This document shows, in pieces, positions 33,230-42,692 of a stretch of DNA of 46,714 nt. Source of the DNA: Candidatus Bathyarchaeota archaeon (lineage in GTDB: Archaea; Thermoproteota; Bathyarchaeia; Bathyarchaeales; SOJC01). Both the position numbers and the translations under genes were made by a program. Within the stretch, counting starts at the first letter, position 1. Every line of letters begins with the position of its first letter. Where the stretch lies: the NCBI GenBank assembly GCA_020352645.1, contig CP070683.1:758188-804901 (forward strand), read 5' to 3'. The notes beneath the pieces are model-generated. The model saw nothing but the letters and a program-made list of their open reading frames with translations, had not been told where the DNA came from and did no database searches.

Positions 33230-34021
33230 TCAAGTTCGTTTCGCAGTCACCAAGAGCAGGCGGTGGGCTTGTGTAAGTGGGATGTCGCTTTGTTGTTGGT
33301 CAAATCCGTGGTATGCTTTTCTGTATTTCCATCCCGCTTTCTCGAAAAGATCAATCAATTCGTGAAGGCTCCAGAGGCGATGATCTATCACAAATTCCTT
33401 CTTCAGAACAAAATTCGTCTCATCCTGCTGCTCTAGGCAGGTCCATGTCGCCTTCATTCGGGATGTTTCTGTGTCAAAAAACCTCTCCTCTAGGATGATC
33501 ACGTTCTCGCAGCGGGAAAAGCCTCGTCTTTGGAAGTTTCTGATTATCCAATCTCTGTTCATGATCTCTAACGCGAAGAAACCTCCTGCGTCCACAAGCT
33601 TGTTGCATTGCTTCAGGATGTCGATGTTGGTTTTGTCGTCGTAATAGCCAAATGAAGTGAAGAGGTTGAGGACGCCGTCGAATTTTTCCTTGCAGAGTGT
33701 CGAGCTGATCTGCCGCATGTCTACCACTTTGAAATGGACCCTATCATCCACTCTATTCTCTCTAGCCATTTCCTCGGCGATTCGGATATAGTAAGGAGAC
33801 AGGTCAGTTCCCAAGACACTGATGCCTCTCTTGCCAAGTTCAACAGAGTGCCTGCCGATACCACAGTTGAGATCAAGGATCTTTTCAGGATTGAATCCTT
33901 GCTCGTTAAGAAGTCTCAGAAGCAGATTCACTTCAGAATCGGCTCTCGCAGTTCGCTCCTTCAAGAACTCAGCGAAAATCTCTGGGAACTCTACAAATAT
34001 TTCTTCTGTCCAATGCGACAA
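33230..34021 (-). CDS. class I SAM-dependent methyltransferase
   Basis: 263 residues. The SAM-binding core is clear: motif I ILDLNCGIGRHSVELGKRG, motif II VLGTDLSPYYIRIAEEMA, a VHFKVVDMRQI acidic position and motif IV FDGVLNLFTSFGYYDD. The C-terminal half carries FVIDHRLWSLHELIDLFEKAG, found in many small-molecule methyltransferases. Substrate unknown. The gene is convergent with nothing and divergent from the LigB-type gene. Confidence 0.92.
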   Translation of the reverse strand: MSHWTEEIFVEFPEIFAEFLKERTARADSEVNLLLRLLNEQGFNPEKILDLNCGIGRHSVELGKRGISVLGTDLSPYYIRIAEEMARENRVDDRVHFKVVDMRQISSTLCKEKFDGVLNLFTSFGYYDDKTNIDILKQCNKLVDAGGFFALEIMNRDWIIRNFQRRGFSRCENVIILEERFFDTETSRMKATWTCLEQQDETNFVLKKEFVIDHRLWSLHELIDLFEKAGWKYRKAYHGFDQQQSDIPLTQAHRLLLVTAKRT

Positions 34022-34154
34022 TCACATTTCCCCTCTTACAGAGTAATGATTAAGGTAGAATATATTGTGTACGAGTGAATGATGGTTGACATATTCTTTA
34101 AGGAAGCTAGCACTACAAGTGCTTTAAATCCAACCTAATCGAAGAAGTTTGAAC

Positions 34155-34982
34155 ATGAGCATTGTCTACGCTTGTATTGCCCCCCATGGATATGAGATCA
34201 TTCCTAAGCTTGCAGGAAAGCTGTTTGAAGCTTTCGAAGAAACGCGTGAAGGAATGAAGCTAATGGCAAGCACTCTGAAGAGGGGTAGACCTTCGACTGT
34301 CGTCATAGCGACGCCTCATGGTTTGAGGTTGGAACATACGATTGCTGTGGTGACAGCAGAGTATTGTGAAGGGACTCTGAAGGCTCATGGCAAATCCGTG
34401 AATATTCGTTGCAAATGTGACAGAAAACTTGCCAGCTCGATTCTGCAGTTAGCGAGAGGTGCGAAGCTTCCTGTTGTAGGAGCGAATTTCGGGTCGAACG
34501 AGGGACCTAGCTCTTGTATGCCTATGGATTGGGGAACATTCATACCTCTATGGTTCTTCGGTGGGAAACCGAAGACGGCTCCAGAAAGAAAAATAGTGAT
34601 TGTGGCTCCTTCTAGAGAAATCCCGTTGACTGAACTAGTGAGGTTTGGCGAAGTCATTTCCGATGCAGCTGAAAGCTCCGACAAGAAGGTTGCTTTTGTG
34701 GCAAGTGCTGATCAAGGACATGCTCATGACAAAAATGGTCCTTATGGATATCACCCAGCATCTTTGGAGTATGACAAGCTTGTTGTCAAGGCTGTTAAGG
34801 AGAATAACCTAAAGCTGCTCTTGGAGCTTGATGCGGAATTCATTGAGAATGCGAAACCTGACAGTCTCTGGCAGATAGCGATTCTCTCAGGAGTCCTCAC
34901 TCGTGTTCCTTTGAAGGCCAGATTTGTTTCGTATCAAGCGCCCACTTATTATGGCATGCTGTGTGCAGACTTCCAATCTTGA
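34155..34982 (+). CDS. class III extradiol dioxygenase (LigB)-like protein
   Basis: 275 residues from ATG 34155 (TTG 34149 also in frame). The N-terminal IVYACIAPHGYEIIPKL supplies a metal His, and PSTVVIATPHGLRL, SADQGHAHDKNGPYGYHPAS carry further His candidates, as in LigB-type dioxygenases and MEMO-like relatives. In anaerobic archaea such proteins probably do not cleave aromatic rings with O2; the true activity is unknown. Its 3' end overlaps that of the anchored cohesin-like gene by 34 bases on the opposite strand. Confidence 0.85.
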   Translation: MSIVYACIAPHGYEIIPKLAGKLFEAFEETREGMKLMASTLKRGRPSTVVIATPHGLRLEHTIAVVTAEYCEGTLKAHGKSVNIRCKCDRKLASSILQLARGAKLPVVGANFGSNEGPSSCMPMDWGTFIPLWFFGGKPKTAPERKIVIVAPSREIPLTELVRFGEVISDAAESSDKKVAFVASADQGHAHDKNGPYGYHPASLEYDKLVVKAVKENNLKLLLELDAEFIENAKPDSLWQIAILSGVLTRVPLKARFVSYQAPTYYGMLCADFQS

Positions 34983-36265
34983 TGCTTGCCGGTGACCTCA
35001 AACATCGATATTATAGTACTCTTGGTTTTCTCAACGCTCAAAGCTCGGGAATTATCACGTTCACAAGAAGGGGACGAATCGCGAGTTCTCGTTCTTCTTG
35101 CCCTATATAGTAGGGCGATTAGTGTGCCAGCGATGAGTAACGATATGGGAACTATCATTGAGGGGAATTCCGGAACGACGGTGTATTGGTGTGTGTATCC
35201 CAGCTCTTCGCTTGTGATAACGTTGCCCACATTATCTTCAGCTTCAATAACGAACTCTACGGTGGTGCCATTGGCGAATTTCGGGATTGTAGTATTGTAG
35301 AAGCGGCTGAAAGGGTTCATCATTTCCAAAGGGATCCATGTTCCGTCACTTATCGTATAATTCAGGGTGACGCGCTTTACACCTGCGAAATCATCTCCAA
35401 CTGAAGCATTGACTCTTACACTGTCCTCTGGCTGGACGTCATTCACAGATGGGGCTTGAACTATTCCTGTTATGGATGGAGGGCTAGTATCGACAGCAAA
35501 GTGAACAGTGGTAGATTCATTTACAGCGCCTGAAAGATTCGCATAAACAATTATGTAATGCAATCCATCAAGAAGCGTAGAAAGAGTTGTGTTGGCCGTG
35601 ACTGTTTCATTAGCAATGCCATCCAAACTGTATCCGATCCAAGTGGCAGGTTCACTCAAAGCAAACGTGAGATCTACCTCATCGCTTGGATATACCTTGT
35701 TCTCAGGTGAAATTATCGAAACTCCACTAGACTGAACTATCTTCACACTGCTTAGTGAAGTTGTGTGAGGAATAGAAGATGCGCCAGAATCGACCAAGTC
35801 TTCCTTCGTAAACTCCAAATGTGTTGTTCCAACATGATTCAATGCTTTGAAAGTTATCACAACAATTGTTCCGCTTCCATTAAAGGGGACGTCAATAAGT
35901 GTGGCGAATGCGGCCTTGTAGGTTCCATTGATCTGATCCACTGAATCCGAAACTTCATAGCCCGAATATAATATTCCAGCGTAGGGGCTTGGAGAGACTG
36001 GCTCTCGGTGATCATTCCAAGGTGTCGTGAATATATGGTCTATGTATTCAAGATAGCTGGTGTTCCAATTGACTTCAATGTCGAAGCCTTGAAGATCGTT
36101 CACGCTTTCAACTACAACTGCGATTTTGAATACTTGATCAACTTCAACTGTTAAAGGTTGAGGTAGAAATCCTAGCGAAGTAACTTCTTCTCCAAAAGTA
36201 CCAGAGATTGAAGTTAAATACGGAAAAGCAAGGCACAAACCCAGTACCAGTGTGATTAGTCTCAT
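34949..36265 (-). CDS. membrane-anchored cohesin-like surface protein (PEFP-type anchor)
   Basis: 438 residues from ATG 36265, after AAGGAAAT; the signal peptide (MRLITLVLGLCLAFPYL) fits. About 30-180 is a cohesin-like domain: LTVEVDQVFKIAVVVESVND, LQGFDIEVNWNTSYLEYI, SGTIVVITFKALNHVGTTHL, then DLVDSGASSIPH. A module with WIGYSLDGIANETVTANTTL follows, then an Ig-like domain (VRVNASVGDDFAGVKRVTL). The end has VPEFPSMIVPISLLIAGTLI and RARR: a PEFP-type motif, membrane span and basic stop. About 50 residues follow the span, which is unusual for a processed anchor. It probably presents the cohesin outside the cell for dockerin proteins made nearby. Confidence 0.88.
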   Translation of the reverse strand: MRLITLVLGLCLAFPYLTSISGTFGEEVTSLGFLPQPLTVEVDQVFKIAVVVESVNDLQGFDIEVNWNTSYLEYIDHIFTTPWNDHREPVSPSPYAGILYSGYEVSDSVDQINGTYKAAFATLIDVPFNGSGTIVVITFKALNHVGTTHLEFTKEDLVDSGASSIPHTTSLSSVKIVQSSGVSIISPENKVYPSDEVDLTFALSEPATWIGYSLDGIANETVTANTTLSTLLDGLHYIIVYANLSGAVNESTTVHFAVDTSPPSITGIVQAPSVNDVQPEDSVRVNASVGDDFAGVKRVTLNYTISDGTWIPLEMMNPFSRFYNTTIPKFANGTTVEFVIEAEDNVGNVITSEELGYTHQYTVVPEFPSMIVPISLLIAGTLIALLYRARRTRTRDSSPSCERDNSRALSVEKTKSTIISMFEVTGKHQDWKSAHSMP

Positions 36266-36564
36266 ACATTTCCTTGTCAAATCACTCTTCCCACATTAAT
36301 ACTGGTGCATGCTAGACCAGAGCTAAGGTAATGCACACTCCTGCAACAATATATCTTTTGCGCGGCACAGGAGAACACAGGCTCACATTGACGAAAGCTC
36401 ATGCTCAATCTACACGGAACATCATTACTGTCGAAGCGCCTTTGACTGAGGTACTGCACACGTGCTAACTGCTAAAAGCTTATACCTTTGTGTATCGTCT
36501 AGACTAGCTCTCTGAGCAGTTGTCTCAGATGGAATTAAGTGGAAATGAGAACGGAGGAAACACT

Positions 36565-37122
36565 TTGAAAAGGATCATAGCATTGGAAGCTGTATTCATG
36601 ATGCTGATGGCTGCGTTGATCTTTCCAAGCTTCGCTGCATTCTCACCTACAGACGCTCAAAGACCTGCATTCTCAATCGGAATAGTATCTCCCGAAAACA
36701 GAACGTACATTTCCGAATCTGTCCCCGCAAATCTCTCGCTCGAAGTGCAACATAGCCTACCAAGAACGGAGTTCCTAAGCTGGATTGGCTACAGCATAGA
36801 TGGAGCAGAGAATGTTACAGTAGAAGGAAACACAACGATTCCTATTACCTCATATGGATCTCACAGCATTACTGTGTACGCGACCGATGTAAATGGAACA
36901 GACTATGCTTCTGACACTTTGCACTTTACTCTCACAATACCAGGTGATTTTAACGGAAATGGACAGGTCGACATTCCAGACGTCGTACTAGCAGCGATGG
37001 CTTTCGAAGCTACACCAAGTGACCCGAATTGGAACCCTGACGTAGATCTTGCACCAGTCTTTGGAAGAATCGACATATTCGATCTTGCAACTTTAGTTTC
37101 ATACTATGGAAACTCAGCGTAG
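36565..37122 (+). CDS. small secreted dockerin protein
   Basis: 185 residues from TTG 36565, chosen because GGAGG stands seven bases upstream and a clean signal peptide follows (KRIIALEAVFMMLMAALIF). TTG 36520 and ATG 36529 are in-frame alternatives. The mature protein has one beta-sandwich module with SWIGYSIDGAENVTVEGNTT, clearly related to a module in the anchored cohesin-like protein encoded divergently. A dockerin pair ends it: DFNGNGQVDIPDVVLAAMAF and the degenerate FGRIDIFDLATLVSYYG. It has no catalytic domain and may be an adaptor or ligand on the cell surface. Confidence 0.85.
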   Translation: MKRIIALEAVFMMLMAALIFPSFAAFSPTDAQRPAFSIGIVSPENRTYISESVPANLSLEVQHSLPRTEFLSWIGYSIDGAENVTVEGNTTIPITSYGSHSITVYATDVNGTDYASDTLHFTLTIPGDFNGNGQVDIPDVVLAAMAFEATPSDPNWNPDVDLAPVFGRIDIFDLATLVSYYGNSA

Positions 37123-37224
37123 CATAGAAACTCTCTCCCTTTTTCTCTACGCGGGAATATGTGCTCTTTCATCTGAGAGATTTTCCATAAGCAGCTTAGC
37201 CGCGCAAGAATTTGCGCCTGTAGC

Positions 37225-37240
37225 GATATATATTATATAC
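37225..37240 (+). promoter_or_regulatory. TATA box for the TPR/KaiC-like gene
   Basis: GATATATATTATATAC lies about 90 bases before ATG 37322 and inside the false N-terminal extension of the frame, supporting the later start. A T-rich CCCTTTTTCT at 37137-37146 just upstream probably ends transcription of the dockerin gene. Confidence 0.55.
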
Positions 37241-37321
37241 ACGCGGGTACTTTTCTGTAGATTCAAGCATGCGCCCCGAAAGTTTTTCATACTCAGAGAG
37301 AGCATTTCTGGTGGAGATTTG

Positions 37322-40300
37322 ATGCCAACAGAGCTGGAAGACGCGGCGGAAATGAAGAGAGCTAGAGAACACGAAAGCAATTGGGACTGGTTTGAAGCAG
37401 CAAAAGCATACGAAAAGGCGATCACATCAGAAGCGACTGATCAACCAAGGAAAGCAGAGCTTTGGGAAAGAGTGGGATACTGCTATGACTTGGCTTCACG
37501 ACAGGCTGATGAATCGCCTGAATTCGCGAAGTTGAGAAAAGCTTCTGTGGAAGCCTACAAAACTGCAGCTGAACACTTTGAAAACATGCAGAACTCAGGA
37601 AAAAGCCTGCAATGCAAAGCCATAGCCGAACTTGTGAGTTCTTGGTTGGCATCTGATACTTCAGAGAGAAAGAGAGCTCTTGAAGAATGCACTTCGTACG
37701 GTAAAAGAAGCCTGGAGAGTCTTAGAAAGGCAGGCGACAGGCTAGCATATGGAAAGATGTGCAACGAACTTCTTCAATGCACCCTTGAGAAGATTAACGT
37801 TGCATCTGATTGGGAGGAAATGTCAAGTGTTGCTCAAGAAGGAATAGAGCTCGCTAAAGAGAGTATCACAGTCCTGTCACGATTAAACGACAAAACTGAA
37901 CTCCTTCGAACGTATTTTCTCGCAAGCCTTGTGAGTTGGAATGGACATGGAATCATGCCTGAAAGAACAGATCTCATGCAACAAAGTCTAACATGCTGTG
38001 AGAAAGCAATTAGACTGTCAAAGGAAGCAGACGACCCGTACTCGATTGCCAACGCAAACTGGGCCTCATCGGTTTGCAAGCTTCTTTTCACTGAAAAAGC
38101 AGAAGAAGCATTAAACCACGCTAGAACAATGATGAAACAAGGCGAATTGACGCGGGACAATTACCTGAAGGGTATAGCATCATACCTTCTTACTTTTGTT
38201 CAAGATTGGATGATCAAAAGAGAAGGAGATCCCGAAAAAAAGAAGACAGGCCACGAAAAGATAATCAAACACGCAAGAAACGCTATAAAGTATCTTGAAC
38301 CGATTCATCAAGACTTCTTCATTGCCGGCACCTACCTGTTCTACACCGAAACTCACTCGTCCTTGGCGCGAGAGTTTACACCTGGACTGGACGAGAAGCG
38401 GGCAATGTTGAAACAAGCAGTGGAAGCAGGACGAAGCGGGCTCAAACACGCAACCAAATCAGGATCACCAGACGCAACTGGATCTAACCTTCATGCTCTG
38501 AGCAAAGCTTTGCACTTCTACTCCAACATAGAAACCGCTCAAACGAGGAAGAAGAAACTTCTAGAAGAAGCGTTGATGCACAGACAAATGTACATCGATG
38601 TTGCAGAACGATCCTATTCCACCAATAACTGGATCAAGGGAGTTGGAAGAAGCTATGAGGGATTGGTGAGAGTCGATCTTGCCAGAGTCGAAAAAGACAA
38701 GGCGAATAGGAAGACCCTCTTCGAGAAAGCTGTACTCAGCATGGAAGAAGGAATAACCTTCTCCAGAAGATGGATTCTTTCACACCCAAACCCGACTTTG
38801 ATGGCTGTTGTGGCAAGATATGAAGATGGATTTGCAGCGATACTAAAAGAACTCTATCTACTGACAGATGATGCAGAACTTCTAGCAAGAGCAAACGAAG
38901 CCCTCAGTGAAGCAGCATCAAAATTTAAGAGAGTCAGACTGTCGAGCCGAGTCGCCGAGTGTTACTGGAAAATAGCGAACAACCTCGACTATATCGGACG
39001 AAATGAGCAGTCAGGGGAGAATTTTGAGAAAGCACATGGAGAATACAAAGCTGCCGCAAGAGAAATCCCTAATTTCGCTGACTTCTACTCGGATTACGCA
39101 ACATACATGAAAGCATGGAGCGAAATCGAGAAGGCAAAACACGCACACAAAAAAAGAGAATACTCAACCTCATATGAACATTATCAGAAAACCTCAAACA
39201 TACTTGAAGAGTCAAAGCAATGGAATTATCTAGCTCCAAACTTTCTAGCATGGGCACTCTTAGAAAAAGCAGAGGACTATAGCAGAAGAGAAGCTAACAC
39301 TGAATCAACAGAAAGCTTCAAGGAGTCAATCAAAACCCTCCGCAAAGCCAAGCATACACTTCAGACTCAGTCAGAAAAAATCGATAATGCGGACGAAAAG
39401 CAATTGGCAGAGACACTAATCAAAGCCTCAGACATGAGACAGAAATATTGCCTAGGAAGGATCGCGGTCGAAGAAGCGAAGATTCTAGACAGACAAGGAG
39501 ATCACACATCGAGTTCTGCAAAATATGGATCTGCAGCGGAGACGTTCAAGGGAATAGTAGGAAAGGAATTCGAGCAAGCCACCTCAGAGGTGAAACCGCT
39601 AATATATCTCTGCCAAGCATGGCAGAAAATGATGATGGCGGAAGCCAAAGCATCCCCAAGCTTGTTTGGCGAGGCAGCGGAGCTTTTCCAAGAAGTCAAG
39701 AAACACACGACTGATCAATCAACGAGTCTGATGACGCTGGCGCACAGTAGCTTCTGCAAAGCTCTGGAAGCAGGAACCGAGTTTGAAATTAGCATGGACA
39801 TGAAAGACTATACCACAGCTACAAAGCACATGGAGACTGCTGCGAATTACTACTTGAGAGCGGGCTTCAAAGGAGCCTCAGCATATGCAAAAGCAACCCA
39901 ACGGCTTTTCGAAGCATACGTACACCTAAACAATGCAAAGACGGAAATGAATCCGGAGACTCAAGCAAGGTATTATTCAATGGCTGAAAAGATCTTGGAG
40001 ATTTCAGCTGGATACTATGTTGAGGCCCGGCACCCTGAGAAAACGAAGCAAGTTAGACAGCTGCTCCAAGAGGTTAGAGAGGATAGAGAATTAGCTGTCT
40101 CGCTTGGAGAGGTCTTGCATGCTCCAACTATCACCTCATCAACTACAAGCTTCATGACCTTAACTCCTCATGAAGAAACTGCCGTCGGTTTAGAGAGATT
40201 CGAACGGGCGGATATCCAAGCAAAGCTGATTCCACATGAACAGGAGATAAGATCAGGAGAAGGCTTCGACCTAGAAATCCAAATAATGAATGTTGGCAAA

Positions 40301-41248
40301 GAAGCCGTCTTGCTGTCAAAGATTGAGCAAGTTACCCCCGTGGGCTTTGAAATAACGGCAAAACCCGACTACTGCTACTTTGAAGATGGAAATCTTGACA
40401 TGAAAGGAAAACGGCTTGACCCGTTAAAGACTGAAGAGATAAAACTTGCTTTGAAGACTTTCGGTAAGGGAGTCTTCGAAATATCCCCTAGAATTCTATG
40501 CGTTGATGAACACGGAAACAACATACTGAGAGGCCCTGATCCCATCACCGTCACAGTACAAGAGACTGTGCTGCCTGGCCGATTGACAACAGGCTACGAC
40601 GGACTTGATAATCTGTTATTCGGTGGGATACCAGAAGGCTACTCAGTTGTCCTCACATCCCCTTCATGCGACGAAAGAGACGTGCTGATAAGGAAATTCC
40701 TCGAAGCTGGTGTTCAAGAAAATCAAACGACCTTGTACGTTACCATAGAAACGAGCGGAATGGTTGATCTGGTAGAAAAGTTTCAGGACCACCTTCAACT
40801 CTTTGTCTGCAATCCCAGAGCAAACGCTATGATAAAGGATCTACCAAACGTACACAAACTGAAAGGTGTGGAAAACCTAACAGACATCGAGATTGCTCTA
40901 GTGTCAACCTTCCGGCAACTAGGCCCCCAAACCGGGCCGAGAAGAGCATGTATTGCGATAGTCTCAGACATATTGCTGCAACATCACGCCATCACAACCA
41001 GGAAATGGTTAGCTGGACTGATTCCGGAATTGCGCTCCAAAGGCTTCACAACTGTAGCAGTGGTGAATCCGCTAATGCACAGCTCAGAAGAGGTCCATGC
41101 AATCTTGGGCTTGTTCGAAGGAGAAATCTCCATTTACGAAAAGGAAACAGCAAGAGGCATAGAGAAATCTCTACGAGTGAAGAAGATGATAAGCCAGAAG
41201 TACCTGCGAAGCGAAATCGCTCTTAGCATGGAAACAATGGAAACGTAG
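37322..41248 (+). CDS. giant TPR protein with degenerate KaiC/RecA-like C-terminal domain
   Basis: 1308 residues from ATG 37322, after GGTGGAGAT. About 1-940 is a TPR-like helical solenoid, e.g. NWDWFEAAKAYEKAITSEAT and many A-x3-Y/F repeats. A beta-sandwich follows (about 960-1080; IPHEQEIRSGEGFDLEIQIM). Residues from about 1084 are KaiC-like: LTTGYDGLDNLLFGGIPEGY, then LTSPSCDERDVLIRKFLEAG where a Walker A loop should be. No GxGKT remains, so ATP hydrolysis is not expected; the domain probably binds a partner or senses. No signal peptide, so it is cytosolic. Comparable fusions occur in other archaea without known function; a signalling scaffold is likely. Confidence 0.88.
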   Translation: MPTELEDAAEMKRAREHESNWDWFEAAKAYEKAITSEATDQPRKAELWERVGYCYDLASRQADESPEFAKLRKASVEAYKTAAEHFENMQNSGKSLQCKAIAELVSSWLASDTSERKRALEECTSYGKRSLESLRKAGDRLAYGKMCNELLQCTLEKINVASDWEEMSSVAQEGIELAKESITVLSRLNDKTELLRTYFLASLVSWNGHGIMPERTDLMQQSLTCCEKAIRLSKEADDPYSIANANWASSVCKLLFTEKAEEALNHARTMMKQGELTRDNYLKGIASYLLTFVQDWMIKREGDPEKKKTGHEKIIKHARNAIKYLEPIHQDFFIAGTYLFYTETHSSLAREFTPGLDEKRAMLKQAVEAGRSGLKHATKSGSPDATGSNLHALSKALHFYSNIETAQTRKKKLLEEALMHRQMYIDVAERSYSTNNWIKGVGRSYEGLVRVDLARVEKDKANRKTLFEKAVLSMEEGITFSRRWILSHPNPTLMAVVARYEDGFAAILKELYLLTDDAELLARANEALSEAASKFKRVRLSSRVAECYWKIANNLDYIGRNEQSGENFEKAHGEYKAAAREIPNFADFYSDYATYMKAWSEIEKAKHAHKKREYSTSYEHYQKTSNILEESKQWNYLAPNFLAWALLEKAEDYSRREANTESTESFKESIKTLRKAKHTLQTQSEKIDNADEKQLAETLIKASDMRQKYCLGRIAVEEAKILDRQGDHTSSSAKYGSAAETFKGIVGKEFEQATSEVKPLIYLCQAWQKMMMAEAKASPSLFGEAAELFQEVKKHTTDQSTSLMTLAHSSFCKALEAGTEFEISMDMKDYTTATKHMETAANYYLRAGFKGASAYAKATQRLFEAYVHLNNAKTEMNPETQARYYSMAEKILEISAGYYVEARHPEKTKQVRQLLQEVREDRELAVSLGEVLHAPTITSSTTSFMTLTPHEETAVGLERFERADIQAKLIPHEQEIRSGEGFDLEIQIMNVGKEAVLLSKIEQVTPVGFEITAKPDYCYFEDGNLDMKGKRLDPLKTEEIKLALKTFGKGVFEISPRILCVDEHGNNILRGPDPITVTVQETVLPGRLTTGYDGLDNLLFGGIPEGYSVVLTSPSCDERDVLIRKFLEAGVQENQTTLYVTIETSGMVDLVEKFQDHLQLFVCNPRANAMIKDLPNVHKLKGVENLTDIEIALVSTFRQLGPQTGPRRACIAIVSDILLQHHAITTRKWLAGLIPELRSKGFTTVAVVNPLMHSSEEVHAILGLFEGEISIYEKETARGIEKSLRVKKMISQKYLRSEIALSMETMET

Positions 41249-41404
41249 TTGTTGCACCTAAGTCAAGAACCTCTGCTACACGAGGAAAAAGAACAGCCTC
41301 CAAATTCGCAGAACCCTTCAACTAGGAGCTTATTCTGAAAAGTGCTAGCAACATCGTGCTAATGGCCTCGTAAGACGCATATTCTCTTGGGCGGTGTTGT
41401 ATTG

Positions 41405-41635
41405 TCATTGAGTTTCTAGTTTGTAAATCACGTTCAGGCCTTTCAGAGTCTCGTGCACGGCGTTTGCTATCTGGAATATTTCCTCCAGATCAATGGTTCT
41501 ACCCCAGTCGTAAACGTGATCATAATGTCCTTTAACGGGTTTGAAGCCCATGCTTCTAAGCTTTTCAGCAACGACTGTTGGGTTTGAACCTTCACTGTTG
41601 AACCATATTGTCAAATAGGTTTTCAAACAATCCAC
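41405..41635 (-). CDS. conserved small hypothetical protein
   Basis: 76 residues, looks like a compact alpha/beta domain: LKTYLTIWFNSEGSNPTVVA, EKLRSMGFKPVKGHYDHVYD, LEEIFQIANAVHETLKGLNV and IYKLET. Composition and a regular secondary-structure pattern support a real gene. I recall similar short proteins in archaeal genomes without a function. It stands alone between the TPR gene and the cupredoxin-like gene. Confidence 0.65.
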   Translation of the reverse strand: MDCLKTYLTIWFNSEGSNPTVVAEKLRSMGFKPVKGHYDHVYDWGRTIDLEEIFQIANAVHETLKGLNVIYKLETQ

Positions 41636-41752
41636 CTGCGGATTCAGTAACTATATTCTCATTATTGCTCTTTTAAGCCTGCTCAACATTCTCTGGCTGA
41701 GCGCTCAGGAGAAAAGTTGAGAATGTGAAAATAAAAGGGGAAAGGGCTTGTG

Positions 41753-42652
41753 TTACCAGCTTTTACCGTAGTTGGATGCTGCTGCCACTATGTCGAAAAT
41801 ATCAATGTCTCCATCGTCATCTACGTCAGAGTTCGAGTCGTATTTCGGGTGTGGTTTTGAAACTCCGTAAGCTCCTGCCATACGCACAATGTCGAATATG
41901 TCGATATCCCGATCGCCATCAACGTCACCAGCTAAAGTAATCAGCACTACACCATCAACGAAGGAGTTATCGGAGGTTTCAGTCTCACCTGGAACCACAT
42001 CTGCATTGGCATTCAGAGAGTAATTTCCCTTTGAAAAAAGCGTTGTGTTCCAATCGAAGGTTAGAGTATGATTCTCTCCAGGATTGAGTATTACCGAGGT
42101 TTTGAAGATTTCTGTTGTGTTGGCTTTGACTGTTATGTTGAAGTTTTCTATGAAGCCGCCTTGGTTTTCAACCGTCACATTCATTGACACTTTGAATCCT
42201 TGACCAACTGTTGCCTTTGGCAGGCAGCCAGACTTTGAGTGACCCAGACTGGTGACTGCAACATCATGAAGATCTGACGTGACGTTAATGAAGCCAGTTA
42301 TCCAGAGCATGTCAAAGCTGTAGTATTGAAGCTCCACCGAATCGGTGAATGTATGTGACCAAGTTGTGCCGGGAGGTATCGGATCAGAGAGAAGATATGT
42401 AGATCCATTAGCTGTGAAAACGAACCACAGCGTGTGAATGACAGAGTCAGTGTTATTCCACCGAATGGTGTCGCCAGGATTGATTGTGAGATTTTGCGGA
42501 AGAAACGCTAGATTAGAAATCTCCACCTCGTGAGTGACTTGAGCACTGACCCGCTGAACCACATGTGTCGTAAAGAAAAGAGTTGCCACTGAGGCAACCA
42601 ATATGGTAGCCACTGTGAAGCGTCTTTTGAAACAGGATGCTGTTCTGTTCAT
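41753..42652 (-). CDS. secreted cupredoxin-like protein with CARDB and dockerin
   Basis: 299 residues from ATG 42652. Signal peptide (RRFTVATILVASVATLFF), then a cupredoxin-like domain: VEISNLAFLPQNLTINPGDT, IRWNNTDSVIHTLWF, then LQYYSFDMLWITGFINV. Plastocyanin relatives have YYC-x2-H-x2-M in the last loop; here Cys, His and Met are Ser, Met and Ile, leaving only the first His, so type-1 copper binding is unlikely. A CARDB-like domain (FKVSMNVTVENQGGFIENFN) and two dockerin loops follow (DVDGDRDIDIFDIVRMAG, DVDDDGDIDIFDIVAAAS). The dockerin nearly copies that of the large solute-binding protein. It follows the two-cohesin gene by 40 bases and is probably co-expressed with it. Confidence 0.88.
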   Translation of the reverse strand: MNRTASCFKRRFTVATILVASVATLFFTTHVVQRVSAQVTHEVEISNLAFLPQNLTINPGDTIRWNNTDSVIHTLWFVFTANGSTYLLSDPIPPGTTWSHTFTDSVELQYYSFDMLWITGFINVTSDLHDVAVTSLGHSKSGCLPKATVGQGFKVSMNVTVENQGGFIENFNITVKANTTEIFKTSVILNPGENHTLTFDWNTTLFSKGNYSLNANADVVPGETETSDNSFVDGVVLITLAGDVDGDRDIDIFDIVRMAGAYGVSKPHPKYDSNSDVDDDGDIDIFDIVAAASNYGKSW

Positions 42653-42692
42653 AGAGTCCCGCTCCCTTCTAGAGTGGGTGTTTCGAAGCAGT

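Noticed and set aside
33734-34078. 114-codon plus-strand frame
   Set aside because: Antisense to the SAM methyltransferase core motifs.
37106-37321. 72-codon N-terminal extension of the TPR/KaiC-like frame
   Set aside because: It overlaps the dockerin stop, a T-run and a strong TATA box, and is unrelated to the TPR repeats; ATG 37322 has a Shine-Dalgarno sequence.
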